A DNA stretch of 52,792 nucleotides, taken from Yinghuangia elevatio (GTDB taxonomy: Bacteria; Actinomycetota; Actinomycetes; Streptomycetales; Streptomycetaceae). Shown here one piece after another: positions 8,794 to 17,606 of this stretch. The stretch's first letter is position 1, and each line of letters starts with the position of its first letter. The DNA is taken from contig NZ_JBEZFP010000055.1 in NCBI RefSeq assembly GCF_040649515.1, forward strand, positions 1 to 52,792, written 5' to 3'. Position numbers and translations under genes: made by a program. The notes below the pieces were generated by a model. The model worked only from the letters and a program-made list of their open reading frames with translations. It had not been told where the DNA came from and did no database searches.

Positions 8794-9609
8794 ATGCGGA
8801 TCATTCTGGGAGCCGAGGAGGGTCCGACCTCGCGGGCGTACCGCCGCCGGGTCGTGGCCGTGGCGGCCGTGGGCCTGCTGGCTGTGGTGATGGGCATTTT
8901 GGCGCAGTTCGCGCAGGCCGGATCGGCGCCGACGGGCGGCACGTCCCCGGGCGAGACGCCCACGGCGCCGATCGAGAGCCACTCGCGCCGCGACGCGGTG
9001 CCGGCGGCGGCGTACTCGACGCCGTTCGTACGCCCGGCCTCGCCCGTGGCCACGAACGACCCGATGGCCGTCGGGCGCGCGGACGCGCCGGTGGTGATGG
9101 TCGAGTACGCCGACTTCCTGTGCGGCTACTGCACCCGCTTCGCCCGCGACACCGGGCCGGAGATCGTCAGCCGGTACGTCGACGCGGGCGTGCTGCGCAT
9201 CGAGTTCCGCAACTTCCCGATCCGGGGCGAGGGGTCCGACGAGTTGGCCCGGGCGGCCTGGGCGGCGGCACAGCAGGGGCGCTTCTGGGAGTTCCACAAC
9301 TCCGCCTACCAGGCAGGCGCCTACACCCCGGCGGCGGAGAGCACCCCGCTCGGGTACGCGCGGGCGGCGGGCGTACCGGATCTGGACCGCTTCGCGGCCG
9401 ACATGGCAAGTCCCGCGGCTCGGCAGGCGGTGGACGACACCGTGGCCGAGGGCGTCGCTGCGGGGGCGGAGATGACCCCGACGTTCTTCGTCAACGGGAA
9501 GAAGCTGGTGGGCGCGCTGCCGAACCAGACGTTCTTCGACGAGATCGACGCCGCGGCCCGTGAAGCGCGGTCCCCGTACCCGATGCGCGGGTACGGGCAG
9601 TTGCTCTGA
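8794..9609 (+). CDS. Membrane-anchored DsbA-like thioredoxin-fold protein
   Basis: A 271-residue protein. One transmembrane helix (about 22-42) is followed by a Ser/Thr/Pro/Ala linker and an extracytoplasmic thioredoxin-fold domain. The domain has the redox pair in CGYC, the EFRNFPI strand and the cis-proline loop TPTFFVNG. This matches the DsbA/thioredoxin_4 family, which oxidises or isomerises disulfides outside the cell. The stop codon sits in one copy of a 21-base direct repeat shared with the convergent neighbour. Confidence 0.9.
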   Translation: MRIILGAEEGPTSRAYRRRVVAVAAVGLLAVVMGILAQFAQAGSAPTGGTSPGETPTAPIESHSRRDAVPAAAYSTPFVRPASPVATNDPMAVGRADAPVVMVEYADFLCGYCTRFARDTGPEIVSRYVDAGVLRIEFRNFPIRGEGSDELARAAWAAAQQGRFWEFHNSAYQAGAYTPAAESTPLGYARAAGVPDLDRFAADMASPAARQAVDDTVAEGVAAGAEMTPTFFVNGKKLVGALPNQTFFDEIDAAAREARSPYPMRGYGQLL

Positions 9610-9653
9610 GACGGGCGGTCATGTTCCTGCCCTGAGACAAGCGGTCAGGTTCC
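9607..9653. repeat. Imperfect 21-base direct repeat at convergent gene ends
   Basis: The 21 bases at 9607-9627 and at 9633-9653 agree at 18 positions; both begin TGAGAC and end GTTCC. The first copy supplies the stop codon of the DsbA-like gene, and the second contains the stop of the leftward gene at 9645. It looks like a small local duplication. Confidence 0.6.
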
Positions 9654-10094
9654 GCCGACGACGGGCAGTTCCGGAGGGCAGGCCACCGGCAGGACGTCGA
9701 AGCGTCCGGTCGGTCTGGCCTGCACCGGTATGTCGTACGTGAAGCAGCGGTAGATCGTCGACTTGCCGAAGGTCGTCGTGCGCTCTTCCTCGGCCTTCAC
9801 GATGCCCTTGATGCCTTCGGCCGCTCGGTCCAGCGTCACCACGCGCACCTTGACCTCCCAGAAGTCCAGGCGCAGCGAGTCGCCCAGCGGCGACGCGCCG
9901 GCGTCCATGGACCCGGCCACGATCCCGGCCCAGTGCCGGGCGTGTTCGAGGGCGAGGCGTTCGGTGCGCTTGAGGTCGCGGCGCGCCTCGACCCTGAGGG
10001 TGACCACCACGCCCGCGACGACCAGGCCGACCACCAGCACCGTGACGACGACCATCGACAGACAACTGAACCGCGGCGTACCCCGCCTGGCCAT
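9645..10094 (-). CDS. Hypothetical membrane-anchored protein
   Basis: A 149-residue protein. One strong transmembrane helix at about 14-33 (VVVTVLVVGLVVAGVVV) is followed by a charged helical stretch (RVEARRDLKRTERLALEHAR) and a C-terminal part with two cysteines (YRCFTYD, VACPPELP) that could form an extracellular disulfide. That would fit the neighbouring DsbA-like protein, but this is inference. I do not recognise a family. Confidence 0.65.
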   Translation of the reverse strand: MARRGTPRFSCLSMVVVTVLVVGLVVAGVVVTLRVEARRDLKRTERLALEHARHWAGIVAGSMDAGASPLGDSLRLDFWEVKVRVVTLDRAAEGIKGIVKAEEERTTTFGKSTIYRCFTYDIPVQARPTGRFDVLPVACPPELPVVGGT

Positions 10095-10261
10095 GAACGA
10101 ACCCCTGTTGTCGCTGATATGGCTTTTGTCGCTTGAGCCGTTGATGTCGCGTCACATGTGAACCGCTTGTCGGTTCATGGCCGGAAATCGCCTCGAAATG
10201 TTCGAGACGCCGACCGGAACCTGCACGGAAACCGCACCCTATCGACCGATCGTGGTCGCGG

Positions 10262-10735
10262 TCACGGCCCGTCGGCGGAGATCGCCGCGCGCAACGCCGC
10301 GTCGTGCGCATCGGCCACCGGGTCGGCGAGGTCCGCGACGAACACGGCCACGGCCCGGACCCCACGGTCGCCCGCGCGCAGCCGCGCGAGGACGGCGCGC
10401 CACGCGGCCATGTTGGGGTGCGGAACCGCGGTGTACCCCTCGGCCGGGGCAAGCAGCTCCACCGCTCGCCCCACCTGGTCGACCGTCAGGTCGTACGACG
10501 CGGTGCCCGTCCGGTGGCCGCACGCCGTCGCCAGCACCACCGCCGAGAGGGCGGCTCCCCCGGCGTTGGCCACCGGGAACTCCGCGGCCGCGCCGCCCGC
10601 TTCCGCGTCGGTCCCGGAAGCCACCGTGCCCATGCCGAACGCGGCGGGTGTCCGCCACCCGGGAATCGCCGCCTCGAAGCGTTCGCGTGCGGCGGCGAGG
10701 TCCGCCGCGGTGGTCCAGTTCTCGGCGGTGGTCAT
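10262..10735 (-). CDS. Hypothetical protein
   Basis: A 157-residue protein from ATG 10735; longer readings upstream run into the tRNA gene and are not real. It is helical and acidic at the start (AADLAAARERFEAAIPGW), with an alternating Gly/Ala beta region in the middle and an AVAVFVADLADPVADAHDAA helix near the end. No cysteine pairs, signal peptide or membrane segment. I do not recognise the family. Confidence 0.6.
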   Translation of the reverse strand: MTTAENWTTAADLAAARERFEAAIPGWRTPAAFGMGTVASGTDAEAGGAAAEFPVANAGGAALSAVVLATACGHRTGTASYDLTVDQVGRAVELLAPAEGYTAVPHPNMAAWRAVLARLRAGDRGVRAVAVFVADLADPVADAHDAALRAAISADGP

Positions 10736-10866
10736 CGGCGGACTCCCGGTGGTTCGGCGTATGTTGCGTCGGCGCGGCCCCGGGCCGGGCGGTCGATGCC
10801 CCGGCGCCCGCGGAACACACCGCGCCGCGCCGACCGTACCCGCCCCGGTAGGCTCCCCCACGCAGT

Positions 10867-10939
10867 GGGCCCGTAGCGCAGCGGCCGACGCGCCTGACTT
10901 CTCATCAGGAGGACGCCGGTTCGAGTCCGGCCGGGCCCA
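10867..10939 (+). tRNA. tRNA-Arg (anticodon TCT)
   Basis: A 73-base cloverleaf. Acceptor GGGCCCG pairs with CGGGCCC, followed by discriminator A. The anticodon stem CCTGA/TCAGG encloses loop CTTCTCA, giving anticodon TCT. The T-arm contains GGTTCGAGTCC. CCA is not encoded. It reads the rare AGA/AGG codons. Confidence 0.93.
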
Positions 10940-11042
10940 CTGCGGGCGCGAGTGCGCTGCCGTTGTGCCTGGCGGGGCCGCTGCGGCCGGGGAAATCCCG
11001 GTGCCCGGAGCGGCTTTGCGCCGGTACCTTGACGGCACGCGC

Positions 11043-11115
11043 GGGTCCGTAGCGCAGTGGTCGTCGCGCCCGTCTCATGAACGGGAGGACGCCGGTTCGA
11101 TCCCGGCCGGGCCCA
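11043..11115 (+). tRNA. tRNA-Met (anticodon CAT)
   Basis: A 73-base cloverleaf 103 bases after tRNA-Arg. Acceptor GGGTCCG pairs with CGGGCCC (one G-T pair). The anticodon stem CCCGT/ACGGG encloses loop CTCATGA. The full first acceptor pair argues for elongator rather than initiator tRNA; a tRNA-Ile2 with modified CAT is an alternative. Its 3' third is nearly identical to that of the neighbouring tRNA-Arg, so the two may share an origin. Confidence 0.9.
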
Positions 11116-11303
11116 CCGGCGGCCGTACCGTCGCCTCCGGGCACGAGCACACGAACACACGAGCACAACAGACCTGGCCGCACGACCGACAGAAGGCGAC
11201 CGCCATGACGCACGCAGCACCGGCCGGGGCACGGCGCCCCGATCCCGCAGAGCCGTAGGTACCGGCCGCTCCGACCGTCCACTACCCCAAGGGGAGCGCC
11301 GCG

Positions 11304-12791
11304 TTGACCGAGACGACTCCGGCACCCCCTGTGGTGCCGTCCATCCATGCCCCGACCACGACAACCGCCCCGGGGGCGACGACCGACGGGGCCGCGCACA
11401 ACCCGACGGCCCACAACCCGACGGCCCACGACCCGGGTCCGGGCCGCGCGCTGGACGCGTGCCTGGCACAACTGGCCGCGCTGGAGGACCTGGCCCCCGA
11501 CGACCCGGTGCGCCGCCGCATCGAGCTGGCGGTCACGGCCTTCGTGAACTCGGGCCGCAAACAGCGCCGCGCCGAGCGGAAGCGCACGCGTGCCGCCGAG
11601 CGCGCCGAGGTGTTCGCGCGTACCGCGACCGGCGCCGACGACCGCGTCGACGACGAGCCGCTCGACGATTCGGCGGCCGACCCCGGACCCGTGGGCACCG
11701 TCCCCGGGCAGCGCTGCTACGTCTGCAAGCGCATCTACAGCGTGATCGACGCCTTCTACCACCAGCTGTGCCCGCGCTGCGCCCACGAGAACCGGGTGCG
11801 CCGGCGGGCCCGCGCCGACCTGGCCGGGCGCCGTGCGCTGGTCACCGGCGGTCGCGTCAAGATCGGTTTCGAGCTGGTGCTCAAGCTGCTGCGCGACGGA
11901 GCCGAGGTGATCGTCACGTCGCGGTTCCCGCACGACACGCGGACCCGCTTCGCGGCGGTACCCGACCACGGCGCGTGGTTCGACCGGCTGACCGTCGTCC
12001 CGATCGACCTGCGGGACCCGGGCCGGCTGATCACGTGGTGCGACGAACTCGTGGCCGAAGGACGCCCGTTGGACATCCTCGTCAACAACGCGGCGCAGAC
12101 CGTGCGGCGTCCGCCGGAGTCGTACGCCCCGCTGCTCGCGGCCGAGCGCGCGGCACTCGGCGCCGCGGCCTTCGAGCCGGTCACCGCGGTCGCGCCGGCG
12201 GTACCCGGAGGCGCCGTCAAGCCGCTGCCGCAACTCGTGTCCGCGGCAGGCGGGTTGGCACTTCCTCTCGACGCCGCCGGACTGCTTCCCGACACCTCGC
12301 CCGCGAACTCGTGGTCGAGGCGGGTGCACGAGATCGACCCGGTCGAGCTGCTGGAGGTGCAACTCGTGAACGTCACCGCACCGTTCCTGCTGGTGAGCCG
12401 CCTCCTGCCACTGATGCTCGAGTCGCCGTACGCACGCCGCTACATCGTCAACGTCTCTGCCGTCGAAGGGCAGTTCACGCGGCACTACAAGGCCCCCGGC
12501 CACCCGCACACGAACATGGCGAAGGCCGCGCTCAACATGCTCACGCGCACGAGCGCGGAGGATCTGGCGCGGCACGGCGTCTACATGACGAGTGTGGACA
12601 CCGGGTGGATCACCGACGAGAAGCCGTTCCCGGACCGGGAGCGGGTGGCGCGTGCCGGGTTCCGCACGCCGCTCGACATCGTGGACGGCGCGGCGCGCGT
12701 GTACGACCCGGTGGTGCGCGGTGAGCAGGACCCGGGCGCGGAGCCGCCGTTCGGGTGCTTCCTCAAGGACTACGCGGTGGCGCCGTGGTGA
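11304..12791 (+). CDS. Atypical SDR oxidoreductase with N-terminal zinc ribbon
   Basis: A 495-residue protein from a TTG start with GGGGAG upstream. A Thr/Pro-rich lead and a helical Arg-rich stretch are followed by a zinc ribbon (CYVCK at about 133, then CPRC). A Rossmann domain follows from about residue 172, with glycine motif TGGRVKIG and NNAAQ. The catalytic Ser is present (NVSAVEG), but where the YxxxK motif should be the sequence reads TNMAK, so the Tyr is missing. It may bind NAD(P) without classical SDR catalysis. Coupled to the LRR gene. Confidence 0.82.
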   Translation: MTETTPAPPVVPSIHAPTTTTAPGATTDGAAHNPTAHNPTAHDPGPGRALDACLAQLAALEDLAPDDPVRRRIELAVTAFVNSGRKQRRAERKRTRAAERAEVFARTATGADDRVDDEPLDDSAADPGPVGTVPGQRCYVCKRIYSVIDAFYHQLCPRCAHENRVRRRARADLAGRRALVTGGRVKIGFELVLKLLRDGAEVIVTSRFPHDTRTRFAAVPDHGAWFDRLTVVPIDLRDPGRLITWCDELVAEGRPLDILVNNAAQTVRRPPESYAPLLAAERAALGAAAFEPVTAVAPAVPGGAVKPLPQLVSAAGGLALPLDAAGLLPDTSPANSWSRRVHEIDPVELLEVQLVNVTAPFLLVSRLLPLMLESPYARRYIVNVSAVEGQFTRHYKAPGHPHTNMAKAALNMLTRTSAEDLARHGVYMTSVDTGWITDEKPFPDRERVARAGFRTPLDIVDGAARVYDPVVRGEQDPGAEPPFGCFLKDYAVAPW

Positions 12792-13927
12792 CCCGGGACC
12801 GCTCCGACGGCGCCGACCTGGCGCCGCTCCTGTCCCGGCTCGCGCAGGACGGGCCGGTCGCCGGGCGCCTCGACTTCCCGGTCGGGACGCTGCTCCCGGA
12901 CGGTCGCCTGGACCTGTGCAAACAGGACCTCGGACCGGACGGCGGGCGCGCGGTGGCCGCGGCGCTGCGCCCGGGCGGGCCGGTGCGGCATCTGCTGATG
13001 GGCACCGACCTGCTGGGCGACGCGGGTGCCGTCGCGGTGGCGCACGCTGCCGCCGGGGCCGGGGTCGACACCGTGTACCTGGGGTGCAACCTGATCGGCC
13101 CCCAAGGCGCGGACGGGATAGCGGCGGCGTTGCGCGACCGGCCCGGCGTCTCGGGCCTTTGGCTCAAGCGCAATCCGTTGGGCGGGGCGGGCGCGCGTAC
13201 CGTCGCGGCACTGGTCCGCGACGGTACGCCGCTCACGACCGCCGACCTCGTGCAGACCGGCCTGACCGCGGCCGATCTGCCGGAGCTGGTGGACGTGCTG
13301 ACGGCTCCCCCGCAAGGCGTACACCGCGTCGAGCGGCTCTTTTTGACCGGCAACCGGCTCGGCCCGGAGGCCGGTACGGTGCTCGCCCGATTGCTGGGAG
13401 CCCCTTGCGGGCTGCGGGAGTTGTACGTCTCGGCCACGGCACTCGGCGACGCCGGCCTCCTCGCGCTGCGTACGGGGCTCGCCCGCGCCGCGCGTACCGC
13501 ACCGGGCCGCCTGCGGCGCCTCGCCGTCGGCGACAACGGGGCCGGCCCCGACGCGGTGGCCGCGCTGGTCGCGGCCGCGGTCGACGCGGGCGTGGAGGTG
13601 CTGTCGGTCGGCGGCGTACGCGCGTCCGGTTTCCTCGGCGCGGCGTCGAACCGCCTGGACGACGCGGCGACGGGGCGGATTGCCGGGGTGCTGGCCGAGC
13701 GCGGACACGCGCTGGTCTATCTGGACCTGCACGGCACGGGCGTGACGAGCCGCGGCGCCCTCGCGCTGGAGGCGGGGCAGGAACGGGCGGCGACGGAAAC
13801 GCACTTCGTGCTGGGATCGGGCATCGCCCGGTCGGTCAAGCGGCGTCTGTCGGCCCGGGGGCTCCCGGCCGCGCCGATGGTTCCGGACGAGGTCCGGGCG
13901 ATCCGGTCGGTGTACCGGACGGCGTGA
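12788..13927 (+). CDS. Leucine-rich-repeat (ribonuclease-inhibitor-like) protein
   Basis: A 379-residue protein starting at GTG, overlapping the SDR stop (GTGA). It contains about eight repeats of roughly 28 residues with the pattern VxxLxLxxNxLGxxGAxxVAxAL (for example VYLGCNLIGPQGADGIAAAL and LFLTGNRLGPEAGTVLA). This matches the RI/GALA subclass of LRR proteins, which serve as protein-binding scaffolds. There is no signal peptide. Tight coupling suggests that it works with the SDR-like protein, perhaps as a complex. Partner unknown. Confidence 0.82.
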   Translation: MTRDRSDGADLAPLLSRLAQDGPVAGRLDFPVGTLLPDGRLDLCKQDLGPDGGRAVAAALRPGGPVRHLLMGTDLLGDAGAVAVAHAAAGAGVDTVYLGCNLIGPQGADGIAAALRDRPGVSGLWLKRNPLGGAGARTVAALVRDGTPLTTADLVQTGLTAADLPELVDVLTAPPQGVHRVERLFLTGNRLGPEAGTVLARLLGAPCGLRELYVSATALGDAGLLALRTGLARAARTAPGRLRRLAVGDNGAGPDAVAALVAAAVDAGVEVLSVGGVRASGFLGAASNRLDDAATGRIAGVLAERGHALVYLDLHGTGVTSRGALALEAGQERAATETHFVLGSGIARSVKRRLSARGLPAAPMVPDEVRAIRSVYRTA

Positions 13928-14235
13928 GCGAGGCGCCCGACTCGGACGCAGAGGCGGAGGCGGCCCGTTTCGGGGCTGCCGGTGCGCTGCGCCCCGACGG
14001 CACCGGGCACGCGTAGACCCCGAGGCCGAGACCCAGGCCGAGGCTGACGCCGACGGCGAGGGGACCGGGGCGGCGGTCGAAGCCGGGCGCGGAGGCGGGT
14101 ACTGCGGCGGTCCGCGACGAGGAGTGCGGGTGGCCGGGACCCTTCAGCCGGTCCCGGCTCACCGTTTCTCCGTCCCGCGCACGGCCGTCCCGGGGGCGGT
14201 GCCCCGGCGGGGCGGCACGTCTCGCGCGCCCACGG
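13928..14235. other. Noncoding gap between convergent genes
   Basis: About 300 bases between the LRR gene and the leftward PadR gene. It is a low-complexity, GAGGC- and GCCG-rich stretch. Reading frames exist on both strands but have no ribosome sites or recognisable domains. I see no clear hairpin or promoter. Confidence 0.4.
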
Positions 14236-14829
14236 TTAGTCGGCCTCGGCCAGGATCAGGTACAGACGCTTGCGGGCGTCCGCCATGACCTCCAGGGCCT
14301 TGGCCCGCTGGTCCTCGCTGCCGGTCGCCATGACCTGGCGCAGTGCGTCGCCGACCTGGAAGACGGCGGTGCGGACCTCGTGGAACGCCTCGCGGTCGAA
14401 GCCCTGGTTGACGGCATCCCACGGGGCTGCGCCCTCGGGCTGCGCGGCGGCCTCCTCGCGGCCGGTGTCGGTGAGCGAGAACAGCTTCTTGCCGCCGGAC
14501 TCCTCACCGGCGATGACGCCCTCGTCCTCGAGCAGCTGGAGCGTGGGGTAGACGGAGCCGGGGCTCGGCTTCCACGCGTCCTGCGTGCGCTCGGCGATCT
14601 CGCGGATCATCTCGTAGCCGTGCATCGGCCGCTCGGCCAGCAGGGCCAGGATCGAGGCGCGGACGTCGCCGCGCCGGGCCCGGCCGCGTCCCCGGCCGCG
14701 CGGGCCGTGGCCGCCATGGCCCCGCCCGAAGCCGCCCGGACCCCACGAGGGGTCGGGGCCCCACGGGCCGAACGCCGGACGTCGCATCTCTCGGTCGCCC
14801 CATGCGGGACGGTGCTTCTTGGCATGCAT
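14236..14829 (-). CDS. PadR-family transcriptional regulator
   Basis: A 197-residue regulator. Residues 20-52 are a Gly/Arg/Pro-rich lead. The PadR winged helix follows (RASILALLAERPMHGYEMI, then PSPGSVYPTLQLLEDEGVI and SLTDTGRE). A C-terminal helical dimerisation region ends the protein. An inverted repeat just upstream of the ATG at 14829 is the likely autoregulatory operator. PadR proteins are usually repressors released by small ligands or stress. Ligand unknown. Confidence 0.92.
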   Translation of the reverse strand: MHAKKHRPAWGDREMRRPAFGPWGPDPSWGPGGFGRGHGGHGPRGRGRGRARRGDVRASILALLAERPMHGYEMIREIAERTQDAWKPSPGSVYPTLQLLEDEGVIAGEESGGKKLFSLTDTGREEAAAQPEGAAPWDAVNQGFDREAFHEVRTAVFQVGDALRQVMATGSEDQRAKALEVMADARKRLYLILAEAD

Positions 14830-14843
14830 GATGTCTCTCCTTC

Positions 14844-14881
14844 ATATCGCGAACCCTTCGCGATGGCTCAACGATATATCG
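14844..14881. promoter_or_regulatory. Palindromic operator upstream of padR-like gene
   Basis: A perfect 7-bp inverted repeat TCGCGAA-CCC-TTCGCGA (14847-14863) lies 17 bases upstream of the PadR start. It is flanked by outer arms ATATCG (left) and CGATATAT (right, 14872-14879). This AT-rich island in GC-rich DNA is the expected place for the promoter and autorepression site. Confidence 0.65.
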
Positions 14882-15260
14882 GAACACGCTCACGATGCAA
14901 CCCCGAACTTTCCTCGCAGTGATTCACCCGTTTTGCGGCACTTGCCGACCGCGTCGGCCGCGCTCGCGGGACGGCCCCCGCAGCCGTCCGGACGACACCC
15001 GGAACTCCCTTTCCCGCCACAGGGGTTGACGGCCTTTATCCGGGTACATTTCGGGCAAGTGCCATGAGCGAACACGGCACGAACTCCGGCAGGTAGGCCC
15101 GCCGCGCCCCGGCACCATGCGGCGGACACCGCGCGACCCGCGGCCTCCGATGATCGGGGTGTGTCCGGAAACGCCCTAGGATCGTCGGGACACCGAGGGT
15201 GACCGAGCCGTCGCACCGTGACGTACGGGCACGCCTGCCGGATTCGCGAGGGAGAGCACT
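14882..15260. other. Intergenic region with a distant 10-bp inverted repeat
   Basis: About 380 bases without a convincing gene. GGCACTTGCC (14937-14946) and its exact complement GGCAAGTGCC (15054-15063) form an inverted repeat 107 bases apart. A TTGACG lies near 15025 but no good -10 follows at normal spacing. A Cys-rich leftward frame across this stretch was considered and not accepted. Confidence 0.4.
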
Positions 15261-15872
15261 GTGTGGGTCTGGCTCGGGGTCGGTGTGGCCGGGTACCTGG
15301 CGCTGATGTGCGTCGTGGTCCTCGCCCTGCGGGGCGCCAAGGCCCGCAACGCCGCCGAACGTGCCGCCGACGCGGCCGACCCGGAGACCCCCTGGTACGC
15401 GGGGTCCGGCGACCAGGGCCACCCCGGGGACGCGGCGGCCCCGACGGCGGTTGCCGCCGAAGCGGGGGCCGACGGCGACCGTGACGAGGCCGAGCCGCCG
15501 CCTCCCCCGGAGTCTCGGGAGATCGCGGGACCCGCGGAGAACGCCAAATCCGCCGAAACCACCGAAACCACCCAGCCGCCGTCGGGCGCGGTGGCGGACC
15601 GCGAAGCGGACGCGGAGACGGCCGGAGAAGCCGCCTCGGGCACGAATCCGGATGCGCGTGCGGACCATGAGCCCGGAACGGACACAGAGCCGCGGCCCGA
15701 GGCCGGCGCCGAGCCCTCAGGCGGGCCCGTGACCGGGCCGTCTGCCGATCCGGGCTGCGATGCCGCGACCGCCGCGCCTCCCGGCGCTCCCCGGCAACGC
15801 GGCGGCGAACCGGGGGTCGGTCCCGCCCAGTCGCCCGCGGCCCCCGCGTCTCCCCGCCGCCCGGTTCGCTGA
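15261..15872 (+). CDS. Single-pass membrane protein with long acidic tail
   Basis: A 203-residue protein from GTG with GAGGGAGAG upstream. Residues 2-24 are one transmembrane helix (WLGVGVAGYLALMCVVVLAL), then about 180 residues of low complexity rich in Ala, Glu, Pro, Asp and Thr. The tail has no fold that I recognise and is probably disordered in the cytoplasm. Function unknown. Confidence 0.55.
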   Translation: MWVWLGVGVAGYLALMCVVVLALRGAKARNAAERAADAADPETPWYAGSGDQGHPGDAAAPTAVAAEAGADGDRDEAEPPPPPESREIAGPAENAKSAETTETTQPPSGAVADREADAETAGEAASGTNPDARADHEPGTDTEPRPEAGAEPSGGPVTGPSADPGCDAATAAPPGAPRQRGGEPGVGPAQSPAAPASPRRPVR

Positions 15873-15934
15873 GGCCGCGAGGCAGCGGCCGTACGCCCGT
15901 GCCCGCCTCGCGCGAGACAACTCGCGGCCCGCTC

Positions 15935-15949
15935 CTGACGGATCGTCAG
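15935..15949. promoter_or_regulatory. TGACG-N3-CGTCA palindrome (probable TetR-type operator)
   Basis: CTGACG-GAT-CGTCAG, 6-bp arms around a 3-base centre, 20 bases before the ATG of the LLM oxidoreductase. An almost identical site occurs at 19893-19905 upstream of the SDR gene, so one regulator may control both. Confidence 0.55.
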
Positions 15950-15969
15950 ATGCCTGCTAGCGTCGGCCC

Positions 15970-16896
15970 ATGTTCCTCTCGCTTGGTCTCCCGACCCATC
16001 TGGTCGACGCCGGTGCCGATCTGATCAGCGCCGAGGCGGTCATGGAGATGGCCCGTGCCGCCGAGACGGCGGGCTTCGACGCGGTCTTCACCACCGACCA
16101 CCCCTTCCCCGGGGACACCTGGCTCGCGCACGGCGGCCACCACACGCTGGACCCGATGGTGACGCTGTCGTTCGCCGCCGCGGCCACCACCACGTTGCGG
16201 ATGCACACGAACCTGTTCGTACCCGCGTACCGCAACCCGTTCGTGTCCGCGAAGATGATCTCGTCGCTCGACGCGCTGTCGAACGGCCGGGTGATCCTGG
16301 GTGTCGGAGCCGGCTACCTGGAACCCGAGTTCGCGGCCCTGGGCGCCGAGTTCGAGGGCCGCAACGACTACCTCGACGAGGCGCTGCGGGCGATGCGCGC
16401 CGCGTGGACCGGCGAGTCGGTGACGTTCGAGGGCACCGGGTACACCGCGGTCGGCAACACGATGCTGCCGCGTCCCGCCCAGCAGCGGATCCCGGTGTGG
16501 GTCGGCGGCAACAGCAAGCGGGCGATCCGCCGGGTCGTCGACCTGTGCGACGGCTGGCTGCCGATGCCCGCGCCGGCCAAGGCGTCCAAGAGCCTCAAGA
16601 CGCCTGGCATCGAGTCGCTCGACGACCTGCGCGCACGTCTCGACTACGCGCGCGAGTACGCCGAGTCCGTCGGGCGCACCGACCCCATCGACGTCATCTT
16701 CATGCCGCGCGGGCTCAGCATGTTCTCGGGCGCCGACATCGACGCCGACGCGGTTGTCGAGGACCTCGCCGAGCAGGCGGCGGCCGGCGTGACCGGCGTG
16801 ACCATCGCGCTCCCGGCCCGCACCCGCGCGGAATTCCTGGAGCAGGCCGCGTTCTTCGGCGAGCGGATCGTCCCCGGGGTCAAGAAGCTCCCCTGA
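15970..16896 (+). CDS. LLM-class F420-dependent oxidoreductase
   Basis: A 308-residue luciferase-like TIM-barrel protein. It has the family pattern: AETAGFDAVFTTDHPF near residue 32, LDALSNGRVILGVGAGY, and IPVWVGGNSKRAIRR. This subgroup in actinomycetes uses reduced coenzyme F420. Substrate unknown. The palindrome just upstream suggests TetR-type control, shared with the SDR gene 4 kb away, which would fit a lipid or steroid catabolic role; that is inference. Confidence 0.87.
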   Translation: MFLSLGLPTHLVDAGADLISAEAVMEMARAAETAGFDAVFTTDHPFPGDTWLAHGGHHTLDPMVTLSFAAAATTTLRMHTNLFVPAYRNPFVSAKMISSLDALSNGRVILGVGAGYLEPEFAALGAEFEGRNDYLDEALRAMRAAWTGESVTFEGTGYTAVGNTMLPRPAQQRIPVWVGGNSKRAIRRVVDLCDGWLPMPAPAKASKSLKTPGIESLDDLRARLDYAREYAESVGRTDPIDVIFMPRGLSMFSGADIDADAVVEDLAEQAAAGVTGVTIALPARTRAEFLEQAAFFGERIVPGVKKLP

Positions 16897-17072
16897 GTCG
16901 GAATCCGGGTCCGAATCCGGGCGCGTGGAACGGTGCACGCCGGGATCCGCAACTCCGCCCGACGTAGGGCGGTTTGCGGATCCCGGCGAGCGGCGCGGTC
17001 AAGATCGCCAGGTCGGACCAGGGCCGACCACACCAGATCACCCCAGATCAGGTCAGGTCGGATCAGTCCGGA

Positions 17073-17531
17073 TCAGGCCGTCGGTACCGGAGCCGGCACC
17101 GGGTCGACGCCGAAGACCCACGGCGCGAGCACGATGATCCAGCCGTCCGGGTCCGCGAAGCAGACGCAGCCGCGCTCCGGCCAGTACGGGTTGGCGGCGG
17201 CCACCGGCTCGTGCCCCGCGGCGCCCAGCCGGGCCGTCGCCGCGGCCACCGCGTCCGGACCGGACATGTACAGCACGAGCTGGTTCTCCGGGTGTGGTTC
17301 CGGGATCACCGGCGGATTGCCGTGCTGGGTGATCTCCAGGTGCACCGCCGCGCCCGGCAGCCCGACCAGCACGCCGTCGTACCCCGCGTGGCCGTCGTCG
17401 CCACGCCAGCGGGCCAGCACCGGCAGCCCGAGCGCATCCGCGTAGAAGGCCACCACCTCGTCGTAGCGGGCGGTGGGCCGGGCGAAGCGCACGGAGCCTA
17501 CGGGCAGGTGGGCGGGCCATTCGGTGCTCAT
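17073..17531 (-). CDS. VOC (glyoxalase/bleomycin-resistance) family protein
   Basis: A 152-residue protein with two beta-alpha-beta-beta-beta modules of the vicinal-oxygen-chelate fold. Module one has VGSVRFARPTARYDEVVAFY and VHLEITQHG. Module two has CVCFADPDGWIIVLAPWV. A metal-binding His and Glu are visible in HLEITQ. Such proteins are metal-dependent lyases, dioxygenases or drug-sequestering proteins; no closer call is possible. Confidence 0.85.
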   Translation of the reverse strand: MSTEWPAHLPVGSVRFARPTARYDEVVAFYADALGLPVLARWRGDDGHAGYDGVLVGLPGAAVHLEITQHGNPPVIPEPHPENQLVLYMSGPDAVAAATARLGAAGHEPVAAANPYWPERGCVCFADPDGWIIVLAPWVFGVDPVPAPVPTA

Positions 17532-17606
17532 GATCGGGAACCTAGCACGCGTCCTGGCGCGCCCGAGGGACGCCTGTCACCGGGCGGTACGACGCTCGGC
17601 GCGGGC

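Noticed and set aside
13836..14162. Leftward frame with a Gly/Leu-rich hydrophobic stretch
   Set aside because: It overlaps the end of the LRR gene and is low complexity with no start signal; judged noncoding.
14890..15216. Leftward Cys-rich frame in the PadR upstream region (CPKC, CGG, CGG motifs)
   Set aside because: No ribosome site, overlaps the operator region, and the cysteine spacing fits no known zinc fold. Could not be supported.
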